A DNA stretch of 64,000 bases, taken from NCBI GenBank assembly GCA_023213315.1, contig JAKCPI010005089.1, positions 1-64,000 of the forward strand, read 5' to 3'. Source of the stretch: Euborellia annulipes. Taxonomy: Eukaryota > Arthropoda > Insecta > Dermaptera > Anisolabididae. Under the pieces are notes generated by a model. That model was not told where the DNA came from. It did no database searches and saw only the letters and a list, made by a program, of their open reading frames with translations. Positions 10,301-21,200 of this stretch are shown piece by piece. Position 1 is the first letter of the stretch, and every line of letters begins with the position of its first letter. The position numbers were made by a program, and so were the translations under genes.

Positions 10301-13175
10301 GGTTTAAATCTTTTCCAAATTCTTTACCAAATTTCATTAAAGTGTTAGTTTTAAGATCATAATATTGAAAGCCAGGAATGGATAAACCCAAAGTTTTTTT
10401 AGTGTGAATGTATTTAGACTAAAATTTCACGAAGAATAGTTTTAAAAAAATTTGTTGGTTAATTTATGTTTTAGATGTAAATAAATAAGAAAAAAATATT
10501 ACCTTTTCTTTTTCTATTTTACTAAGACTAGCTTCAGGGTCCCAAGTTTGCCTTCCAATCTTGATATCCATCACACAAGGTTTCAAATATCCATAAGTGA
10601 CATCTTTTAATACAATAAATTTTACATCTGTTTTGAAATTAATTTTTATAAGAAAAAAAAAAAATATAAAAACATAAAGAAAGAATATCAGATAAGAATA
10701 AAGGTATTGTTTTATAACTAGCATATTTTTAAGAAAAAATGAAAATATAAAAACTGGTGTTACTGTACGCACCAGATTTTTTTGTGTTGAGATATATTTA
10801 GTTTCCCATAGCATCTTAGTTCCAAACTTGCGTTTTAAATGTTGGCTGCTTGAAATAAACTATGGTTATTTTTCAAAATTATAATCTCATATTTGGAAAT
10901 TTATACAAAATAAATACAAAATTTCATAATTGGAAAAAATTTTTTTAAATGTGTAAAAAGTTGCAAAGGGGACCGACCCCCTTTTGAATCAAAATTAACA
11001 TGCAAATCCCCATAGGAATTTAACAATAGCTCTATGGAAGGAAGAGCCGGAAAATGAATTTGAAATACTACATCAGTAAAGTGTGCTTCAAACAATCTAA
11101 AAAAATAATTGATTTATGAATTTTAATCAAAATCGTTAGAGCCGATTTTGAGAAATTCGAAAAAAACTGAAAAATTACTTCACTAAAGTTCCAGTACTTT
11201 TTGCCTGATTTTGTTCAAAAGCTTATTTTGAGTGTCCGAGATAATAACTAACTTAAATATAAAATTTCAATCTCGTAGCTGAATTCCTTCAAGCTTAAAA
11301 TCGTTACACACACAGTGACAGACAGATCAATTCGCGAGACCCACTTTTTTGGATTCAGGGGGCCTCAAAACATGTATATCTATCAAAATCTGATATCAAA
11401 TTTTTGACATGATCTCAATACTTTCTATATATATACATACTGTATATAGGCAAGAGAAAGTAAAAAAAACATTGTGTTTGTGGAATGTTATATTGTTAAA
11501 TTTATTTATTAAAATATAATTTTAAAGAAAATCATAAGAAAATTGATTTTCTAGAATATAAATTTGGTTTGAGATTTTAATTGTAAGTATAAAAAATATT
11601 CTTAAAAATATGCTATATTATTATAATACTTTGTTAAATATTAATACAACCTTGATTTTTTAGCGTGTAAGTTGTATGGCCAAAATATCCAGGGACGTAA
11701 TCTTTTAATTCATTTAAAATTTCTTCGTTGGAATTTTTTAAAGTTTCGTAAAAATGAATTTCCCTTTCGCCTTTATTATAAACAGGCTTTAAAATACATT
11801 CATTCTTATAACGTACAAGGCCTGAAACAAAATTATATAAAATTTATATGTATATAATTTAATTGGTAGCTTCTCTAAATTTAAAAAAATGTCAAATTTA
11901 CGAATAATTTTTTATAAATGAAAAAATAAACTTATTTTTAATTTTGATGTTTACTTTAAATTAATTTAATTTAAAATATCTTTCCATATACTAATATTAT
12001 CTGATATTTTATAATCTCGCTTCATTCATTCATCTCTTGTTTGATAAAATTAAGCTCTTATACAAATTAAAGATAAAATTATTCACTAATCAATCATTCC
12101 CTCACATGCAAGTAATTTTCTTTTGTATAAAAGAATTTACAAAATATAAATAAAAATCTATTCTATTATATTATGTTGATGAGAATTTAATTTGTCTTTA
12201 ATGTATAAAACAAAGAAATGAGGATATTTAAGTGAAATCAAAGGATGAGAGTAAAGATCAATGAGTTTTCGTCCATGGCTACTTTTTCTGGGTAAAATAA
12301 AAAGGACAATTTTTTTTTTTTTTGTTAAATAACTGGCATAAGTCTCTTAAAAGATGCCATTTAATTTTTGTCCATTGTAGATTAGCGAGAGTTCTACGAA
12401 ATATTTAAGTGGCTCTAAACGAAAGCTTGTTGATCCTTTCTCTCGATGTTCTCTACAAATAAAAACAATATTTATATTTACGAGTCGTCAATTTCAGACA
12501 AATCACTTCCTTCAAGACTGTACAGTGAGCACCAAAGTTAAGTCGGGGGGGCCCACCCATGCGTCAGGCGTTTTCTACTTGTGATTATTTCATTGTTTTT
12601 ATAAAAAAAAATGAAAATCTTTATTGGAAATTTTCTAGGTGTAAAAATTTCCCTTGCGGCTCACATACACGATGTATATAATATCTTAAATATTGTACAC
12701 ATAATTTCTTTTATATTAAACAATGAAATAATCACTAATAGAAAACGCATAGGTGGGACTTGATATTGTCCCTCACTGTACAAGTTACAAAGATGTTTTA
12801 AAATATTTAAGAATATTTCTTGTTTGTTTCAAACTAAATTAAAATATAAAAATGACTTCTCTAATGTAAATTTAGAAAACGATGTTGTCTAACAGAGAAA
12901 ATAATCCCAATTCTATAGTTACCATCTAAAATTTCATTTTTATTTTTCAAGTTTAAAAATAAAAATAAAAGCGTTTAAAAAAATGTTTTAAATATAAATA
13001 GTTTTGCAAAACACTTAAAAACAATAAAGCTGAAATAAAATTTATTAATATTATTAAGAAGGGAATTTAAAAAAAAATTACCAAGTCCAGTGTCCTCCCA
13101 TCCATGTCCCCCGACTTGAAATTCATAAGGTTTGAGCTCACTGGGCAAAAACTTCTCCAAAGAGGATTTCTCCAT
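7346..13175 (-). CDS. IPMK: Inositol polyphosphate multikinase (IPMK), 5 exons
   Basis: Phosphorylates soluble inositol phosphates (InsP3 to InsP5), and in animals also PtdIns(4,5)P2. The exons are 13175-13082, 11821-11651, 10627-10503, 10418-10283 and 7827-7346. They join in one open frame of 336 codons, and every intron has GT-AG ends. The family signatures are in order: QVGGHG near residue 25, ILKP and KGERE of the N-lobe (about 43-55), the inositol-binding PCVMDIKIG (PxxxDxKxG) near 113, SSSILLVYD in the C-lobe and MIDFAHS, whose Asp binds metal, near the end. Human IPMK is about 416 residues. This protein is 335, with a shorter acidic insert before MIDFAHS. An in-frame Met seven codons upstream (13196) is an alternative start. 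IP6K is the other possibility, but the short length and QVGGHG favour IPMK. It is divergent from RRP1. The introns hold a LINE fragment, foldbacks and a hairpin-ended repeat. Confidence 0.9.
8110..8290. repeat. Hairpin repeat in IPMK intron 4
   Basis: Inverted arms: 'atgtttttaacatcaagtgg' and 'ggttgaaggctcaa' on the left match 'ttgagccgtcaacc' and 'gatattaaaaac' on the right. The loop is AT-rich. It is non-coding. Confidence 0.55.
8940..9960 (-). mobile_element. LINE ORF1 fragment (5' region of a non-LTR retrotransposon)
   Basis: A GC-rich island inside IPMK intron 4. The minus strand encodes (9512-9120) a short coiled-coil-like start followed by ERRRNIIVKGIP and, further on, IYLEDDLP. This is the arrangement of the RNA-binding RRM-like domain in ORF1 proteins of many invertebrate LINEs. 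The frame shifts near 9190: the continuation that fits the family lies in the overlapping ORF 9207-8995. An upstream piece in another frame (near 9600) also reads like an ORF1 start. The copy is therefore broken. No endonuclease or reverse transcriptase follows, so it is truncated at its 3' side. Confidence 0.6.
10750..11467 (+). repeat. Hairpin-ended dispersed repeat, copy 1
   Basis: Lies in IPMK intron 2. It begins with 'caccagatttttttgtgt' and carries the family blocks 'ttggaaatttatac', 'gagccggaaaatgaattt', 'atcaaaatcgttagagcc', 'ttttttggattcagggggcc' and 'caaaacatgtat'. It ends in an inverted pair 'atactttct...agagaaagta'. The same order of blocks is found at 38000-38622 and 62720-63398 on this strand, and at 27958-28620 and 31726-32030 on the other. 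No coding capacity. Confidence 0.7.
12523..12778. mobile_element. TA-flanked Tc1/mariner-type MITE
   Basis: A palindromic element beginning 'cagtgagcaccaaagtta' and ending 'tgtccctcactg', flanked by TA on both sides, as expected for Tc1/mariner target choice. The inner arms share 'gtgattatttcattg'. It sits in IPMK intron 1. Relatives lie at about 16060-16230, 46986-47096 and 58314-58480. Confidence 0.7.
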
Positions 13176-13199
13176 TGAAACAAAAATCAAGATCAACTA

Positions 13200-15252
13200 A
13201 AAGTAAATGAAATGAAGAGGTACTACGATTAAAAGGCGCCTTCACTTTTACGTCGTCCAATATAAAATAAATAAACGTTGGAATGAGATCATAGTTTTAA
13301 ACAATCGGTTTATTGTATTGGAATTTCGATGATTAATCAAATATAGAAAAAACTGATAAAATGTTAACCTAAGCACATAATAAAAAAGACGTTCAGTGAT
13401 TAAAATGTTGCAATTTTCGTTGTCCACTCTTGAATAACGTCGATTTGTTGATCAAGAAAAGCAAATAATTTAAATGTGGAGAATCTAATGGAAGCTGAAT
13501 TCTCCATTTTCAGTTCAAGAGGAAGGTTTCTGTGGTGAATGTTGAAATGTTGACTTTTAAGTCTTAATCATTGCTCATCACTGATCACTCACCTGACATA
13601 TTTGGAAATTTCTCACTCAGCGCTGTCAACAGTTGCATTTTACAAGAGCATACCAACCTTTTTAGAAGCGCTTCCATGGGATTTAAAAAAATGACATATC
13701 TTTAAGATAATCCAAACTTTCAAAAATTTTATTATGCCAGTAAAAAAAGAGTATGAAGGGAGTATATTCATTCATTTATATAAATTATTTTTATATTTAG
13801 ACAGCGAATTTGCAAGATCCTTGTCAGTTAACTCCTAACCTTGAAAAGAGCTTTAAAAAAAAGTTATTATTTCTTTCTCGAAATATTTTAATTATCATGT
13901 AATTTTATAAATGCAAGTTTTTCTATTTATTTTATATATTTCGCATACGATCCATTGTTGTTTCACCATTTGTATTAATCTAGTACAAATCTAGTATTTA
14001 ACGAGTATAAATATAATATGAAGTAAACAACGATAACTGTAATTTAAACTCCCTAGATTTAAAAAAAGCTTAAAAATAAAATCAAGCTTGAAAGAAAAAA
14101 AAAAAAATATTCTATTTATTCTGAATGCTATACAATTATATAATATATAATTATAATAATAATTTTCTTGTAGCATTCAGAATAATTTCTTTTTGGCTGC
14201 CTCTACCCTTCCTCTCGACGTTATTATTATAACCACCAGCTCTTAATTCATGGGCGTACCCAGCGAGGGGCAGGGGGAGCTGCCCCCCCTAGAAGTAAAA
14301 AAGAATGTTTATAAAGTGATGAAACGAAACAAAATTGGTGGATGGCGACGGGGAATGATTTTTTTGTTAGGATTTGAGGGTTTTTTTTTTAGGCCTTTAA
14401 TTCGAAGGCTTTTCCCCTCGATATAAAAAATAGCTATGTCACAATCTGGACAACCATGATCTGCCCCCCTGGACGACCATGATCTGACCATGCCCCCCCC
14501 CTAGATTTGATCCTGGGTACGCCCATGTCTTAATTAATTATTATATTTCTTTATTAAATGATATCAAAATTAAAAAATCATTATTTTAAATTTTATTTCA
14601 GTAATTATAACGAATTTTACTCATACAAAATTGATTGGATGAAAATTTTAAATAAATAAAACGTCAGATGGTATGAAATAGTTCAAAATGCAGGCCATAG
14701 ATTTCGCTCCAATCGCAAAAAATGAACATTTATTTTTAGATTTTTTTCAACACAGATTAAATAATCTTTTAATCTGAGTTTTTCAAGTTCATCAAGACAT
14801 TATCCATAAAAAAATATTATTTTATTATTTATTTATTTTTTTTCTTTTTGAATATAAACATTCTTTAAAACAATATTGCTTGAACTAATCTAACTACTCT
14901 TAACAGAGAATCGATGCGTTGTCAACTGTTCTGTGCAAAATGTAAATCATTAGATATATTCCATATATTTTTTTTTTCCGCATATTGTTTTGGTTGGGAC
15001 TACAATCATAAATGACGTTAAATTCCCTGCGTTAAGTTGACACAATTTTTATGTTTAATTTTTTGCGCGCAAAGCTAGTTCATGAATCGGTGGTAGAGAG
15101 CATTAAACATATACGCAATTTTTAACTTAGAGTTGTCTAATCTTGATGTATCTGATCCGCGATCCAACCGTTTTTACTACATGTGCATAGAAAAGACATT
15201 ACATGTGTTTTCACCTATCATAAGAAAAAATTATAATTCACCCCAAATAAAA
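13200..15252. promoter_or_regulatory. Divergent intergenic region between IPMK and RRP1
   Basis: About 2.1 kb separates the start codons of two genes facing away from each other, so both promoters should lie here. I could not identify a TATA box or start site with confidence. The region also holds the hAT-type element at 14249-14527 and plain AT-rich sequence. Confidence 0.35.
14249..14527. mobile_element. hAT-type MITE with perfect 8-bp target duplication
   Basis: The element runs from 'catgggcgtacccagc' to 'cctgggtacgcccatg'. These are inverted termini, and the element is directly flanked on both sides by 'tcttaatt' (14241-14248 and 14528-14535). An 8-bp duplication is the mark of hAT transposition. 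The interior is GC-rich with 'ccatgatctg' repeated, and there is no transposase. Confidence 0.85.
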
Positions 15253-18200
15253 ATGAGTGATACTACAATAGCTGAAGAAGTGCAATTTGCCAGAAAATTA
15301 GCCTCAAATGATAAATCTACACGTGATAAAGCTTTAAACAAATTGACTAAATGGTTTCGAGCAAAAAAAGAAAAAGAACGCACTGGTAAGTCATGCCATA
15401 TATTTTTTTACTTTTTTATATATACTAAACAAATCTTGTTTAATTAAATTGTTTGAATGTTTTTTAGACCTCAAATATGATGATTATTTGCGAATTTGGA
15501 GAGGACTATATTATTGTATATGGATGACCGACAAACCTCTAATTCAAGTAATTGTATACATTGTTATATATATATCTATATATCCCCCCTCAACCTTTTT
15601 ACTATCTTTATTTTATCTTTAATATCTACCTTCGTTATTCGATTAAGAATTTATAAATGTAAACTTGGATTGTTGTATGATAACGGTATATAAATTGCCA
15701 CGAATCCCTTTAAAGAGCTTTTTTCTTTCTCGCACTTAAGAAGACCTGTTCTAATCTACCTTAATGATTCTCTAATTTAATATGAAATAAATTATACATT
15801 TCTAAGTGAATTTAACACAAATACAAATCAATTTAATACAATTTAAATAAAATATGGGGTGTATGGTTGCACAGCAGACAACTTTCTCTTACCTTTGATA
15901 AAAAAAGTTGTGTCCTGTTCTTGTCACACCAGATTTTTTGTGTCAACATATATTTAGTTTCCGTCTATAGGTATATTAAATTCAAGATGTAATAACATTT
16001 ATAAACATGGGAAAATATTTATATTTTGTTATCATCCCAACCATTTCTCCTATCTTTCTTGTGATTATTTCATTGTTTTTATAAAAGAAAATGAAAATCT
16101 TTATTGGAAATTTTCTAGGTTTGAACCATGAAAGTTTCCATTAAAAAATATATAATATTTTTTTTTTTAAACAATGGAATAATCACAAGTAAAAAACGCA
16201 TGGGTGGGCTTTAATATTGTTCCTCACTGTACAAGAGTAAAGTGGTCGTCATACAATTTTAAGAGCAAAATAATAATATATATTTTAAGTAGTACCTTAA
16301 ATATAATTGATTTTTGAATTTTAGTCAAAATCGTAAATAATTTTTTTTTATGATAATAACAGCCAAAATAAAATAAAAAAATAGGCAAGAAAGCTGCAAA
16401 TGTGTTTATTAAAGCTTTTGTGGTTTGAATTATTATTATTATTAGGGGAATTTTTAATTATAGATCACATTTTTGTTATTAATTATTTATTAAAAATATA
16501 AATACTGTATAACGTTTCGACTGCTTATTCTGCAGGCGTTCTCAAGTACTTTGCACTTGCTTCCATTCAAGTGAACTGTTATTTATAATGTTAACTTGAA
16601 TGGGAAGAAGTGCAGAGTACTTGAGAACTGCTGCAGAATAAGCAGTCGAAATGTTGTAGACTATTTATATTTTTAATAAATAATTAATAGCAAAGAAGCT
16701 TCAAATCTTTCCCGTTAAACTTTTCCAATTAAGAGCGGAAAAGTTTTTTAAATTGTTTGCCTTTTTTTTATTTTTTAAGTAATACCCAAACCCTTCGAAC
16801 TAAATGGTTTTGAACCGAAGCCGAAAAAATTGTTTAAAATTTTTTTTCTGTAACTGGCTTTTATTGAGAAAGAAAAAAATTTGACTGAAAATGTTAACTT
16901 GAATCCGGAACTAATTAAATATCATCCCTACTCTCCTGGTATGCGCCACTGCACAAAATTTAAATATATTCTATTTTTGATACCGATATGAAATTACGTT
17001 AGGTCTCGTCTTTGGGAAAATTCAGTTACTAATATTTTACTGATGTACTTTTTTAGTTTTTTCCAATCTTATAAAAAAAAAAACAGCAAGCATGTATTAA
17101 TTTAATGTTTATCATTTTAGGAAGAAATCTCTGAGAGAATTAGCAACTTGATTCATTGTTGGAGTGAGAAAAAGAACTTTTTGAATTTTGTTGCTACTTA
17201 TTTTGACACAATGAGAGCAAATTGGCAGGGTTTAGATGGACTAAGACTCGATAAATTTCTAATGGTGAGTTATAATTTTTATAACTGTTGTTACAAAATT
17301 CAAATATTCCGAATAATGCATATATAAACTCAAAAGTTTTTATTCATTATATATATATATTTCTTATTTTTATAATTATTTTTTGATTTCTTTTATAGTT
17401 CTCCAGAAGATTCCTTCGTCAAGCCTTGTCGTATATATTTAATCAAGAAGATAAAATTATTTTAGAAAAGTTTGCTAACATAATATTTTTAAGAGTGTTT
17501 AAGAAAAGTGAAAAATTTGTTGGCTTTACTTTACATTTTATCGAAATGTTTATCGAGGAAATTGCAAAAGTTACTAAAGGAGATATTGAAACAGAAGATT
17601 TAATCGTTTTATTAAAACCATTTTTAATTACATACCTCATATATAGTGATCCAAGAATTTCCTCGACAATTTTTCAACATGTTTTTATTAAGTTAATCAA
17701 ACAACATCCAAAAGTCAAGCAACACGAAGAAAGATTTCTAGCATGGAAAAGGGTAATAAAAAAAGATTAAAAAAAGTTTTATTGTTGTTTATAAAATATA
17801 TAATATTTTAGGCAGGAAAACCTGGAAATAGCTATATGGATATGGAACTTGTTGAAGTGGATGATAGTAATGACCCGGATGAAGAAAGCGATGCTCTTTC
17901 TAACGCGCCACTTGATCCAAGAGCTGGAAATGTTGATGTTGTGATTGAATTAATCGATTTTAAACCACTTCAATTCGTAGAATGTATTAAAAACCAGTTA
18001 GAGAAGCGAACTTTGAAACCTTCAATTTACCGTCAAGCACTTGAATTAAGTAAAAAGTAAGTTTTGTTTGCACTCAGGACTGTATAGTATTATTTATTTA
18101 TTTATTTAATCTTTAGTACAATATTGAACAATTATTTACAAATTATATATACAACAATACTAATGATCAAAAGCTGTACCCTATTGGTTTGGGCTATCTT

Positions 18201-21200
18201 GCCTTCTTCCGCCCAGTGTTTCTCCACCGCTCTCAGCACCTCCATCAGATTCTCGTCAACTCTATGACCTCTCAGCCTCTTCCACCACTCCTCCTGGCCT
18301 TCTCCCAGCAGTCGCACTACCTCTTCACACTCCCCGAAATGCGCGTTGCCCACTCTTCCTCTCTTGCAGATCTTGCAAGCTCCTTCCATCCACTGCCCTC
18401 ATCCTCCCATGAGGTTTCCGCATCTCACCCTTATCCAGTACCATAGATTCTGAAAAATAAAGTGCCTAGGCTCATAGTTAATTGTTTAAGCTGCGGATTA
18501 CGAATCTAGAGTTGCAAAACAACTCTGGTTCAAATGCCGCTTGCCTTAACCTTCATACGGTCTTCGTTTTAACTCTACACAAGAAGAAGAAGTCTTTGGG
18601 GTCATATTGACCCCAAGCTTTATTCTCATTATATTAAATTGAAGGAACCTTTTTCACAATATTATATTATTAGCTATATTATTTGAATAATAAACATTGG
18701 GAAACCCGGCCAGCAAAAACTAAACAATATAATAATAAATTAATAATAGAAGGGCTTTAAATACTAATGGGGTCAAATAGACCCCAAGAACGGATGTGTA
18801 ACAATTTCTATAGTGCCCTAAATAAACTATTTTAAAAATTCTAATTGTGAAATTCATATTTAGAACGACAAAAAAATAAAAGTCAAAAAAGGAGAAATTT
18901 CCAAATATAATAGTTGAAAGGATACAAAGGCTTGAAGTGCTCTTGGGGTCATATAGACCCCAAAGACCGTATATGAAGGTTAAAAAAATTGTACATTTCT
19001 CATTCTAACGTAGGAAGTGGAAGATAATCCGACCCCTAGATATGGTGTGGTATCTCAAAGGACTTTAAGGCCTTAATGTGTTCTCAAATAACAGCCACTT
19101 TAACGTAAATACTATATTTTAAAGAATTGTCTGCAGAATAATAAAATATTTTTATTCACTTTCATTGTCTCATTCATCCTCATTGCATGTGGATTATTAT
19201 TTATTTCACTGATTGTGTTGATTATTTTATTTCAGATATGAATTAATTGATAAAGGAGAATATCCGTTTGCTAGAAAGAAGTCTATTAACGAGAAAAAAC
19301 AAATAATTACCAATATTTCCAAACTTCATAAAAATACGGTTCAAGAAAACGATACTAATCCTCCTGAGAAAAGAAAAATGATTAATGAGGTAAATGAATT
19401 CATATAATATGGAGATTTTTTCTTCGGCTTGAAATTATAATTTTGGGCAGGCCAAAGGGGAAAATGAATCTGATTTTCAATCACATTTAGTTCTCAATCA
19501 TTGCATATTTTTAGATAAGACCTAAAGCTTTTAATATATATATATATATAAAACATTCGTGGCAGAAAGAATTTTGCATTTGTGATTTTTCAACTGATTC
19601 CATGGTATATTTACGTGTAACCAATGCTGTAAGCTATTAATATTTAATACTCACAGCCATTATAATAATTTATATATTGATATTAAATAGTTTCGGCCGA
19701 AACTTGTATTTTCTATATAAAATTCATATCATTTTACCTTTTTTTTTTTTTTTTTTTTTTCTAGATTTTTCTAAATTTTTTTCCCCTCCCGTGAGAATCA
19801 TTTTACCTTTACCTTTTTTTTAGGGAGACTAAATTTTTCCCGCCCCTTTTCCACAGGGGAGGGGGGGGAAATTTTTTTCTCCCTCAAGTGCAAATCATTT
19901 GACGTTTTTTTTTTACATGCGAGTCTGATCCCAACTTTTCAGACTCAGGTTTCGGCCGGCCGAAAATTTCAGCTACTTTTTGGCCGAAACCAAGAATATT
20001 CGGTCGGTTCTAGTCAGCATATACAATTGTCGTACATTAGAAACATATATATATATATATATATAGTAGAAGGATAATAAAAGAGAGAGCAGATAGTTTT
20101 TTGTTTTCTTTTATTAAACCCTCATTGCTGACATTTCGGTCCTGTTTAGGGCCATCCTCAGAGCATTGGGGTTGTTATTATAAATTTCGATTTCCATATT
20201 TCACCTGTATTTGACATTGTTGGTCGATTTTATAACAATATATAAAATACAGGTGAAATATGGAAATCGAAATTTATAATGACAACCCTAATGCTCTGAG
20301 AATGGCCCTAAACAGGACCGAAACGTCAGCAATGAGGGTTTAATAAAAGAAAACAAAAACTAGCTGCTCTCTCTTTTATTATCCTTCTACTACATCAACT
20401 AACAGCTATATTAAAATAAACCTCCTAATATTAAATATATATATATATATATATAAATTCATTAACGCCATGTTTATATATATTTTTCAATATAATATAT
20501 ATTGATATTTGTATTTTTGTATATATTATATCAGGCGTTAGACATAATAATATGAAGACCGGACAAACCTCAAAATTATAGGACTTTTTTCAGTTTTTAT
20601 TTTATTTATATCTCGTAAACTAAGCATATTTTGTGCTACATAGTACCATACAAAGTTATAGAGCATTCAATTTCCTAAAATTTTATGCTCCACAACTTTG
20701 TATAATACTATGGTGCACGAAATATACTTAATTTTAAACTGGTAACCGTTGGCTCTAGTTGAAACATTATGCTTTAATAGGAGAATTAAATTCAAGTACA
20801 CAAGGATGATATCATTGAAACAAAACTTGTGTGCTTGAATTTAATTCTCCTATTAAAAAATATACTTAACACCCCCCCCCCCCCTTCCTCTCCCCCTCCC
20901 CCAAGTTAGCACAGGGTCCTTGAGGTCGAAAACTTAAAATAGACATCCTACTCCTATCCCCAAATAACCTGTAAAAATTTCTACAAGCAAATCGTGGCTC
21001 AAAACATTATTAATAAATAAATATTGTCTATATGTCCGGTGTTCATATTATTTTGTCCAACCCCTGTATATCATATAAGGCGTTAATGCATTTAATGGCC
21101 GTTCTCTTGAGTTACAAACTATTTGTTATCAACAATGTGTTTAAATTAGCTAAAATATTATAGTTTTATTGCGATGTATAATGATATATTTTTGCAATTT

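Noticed and set aside
15133..15252. Upstream extension of the RRP1 reading frame
   Set aside because: The extra 40 residues do not resemble RRP1, and the Met at 15253 starts the conserved part.
18463..18545. Functional tRNA-Arg(ACG)
   Set aside because: The anticodon loop and T-arm look right, but the stems pair poorly and the A box is degenerate.
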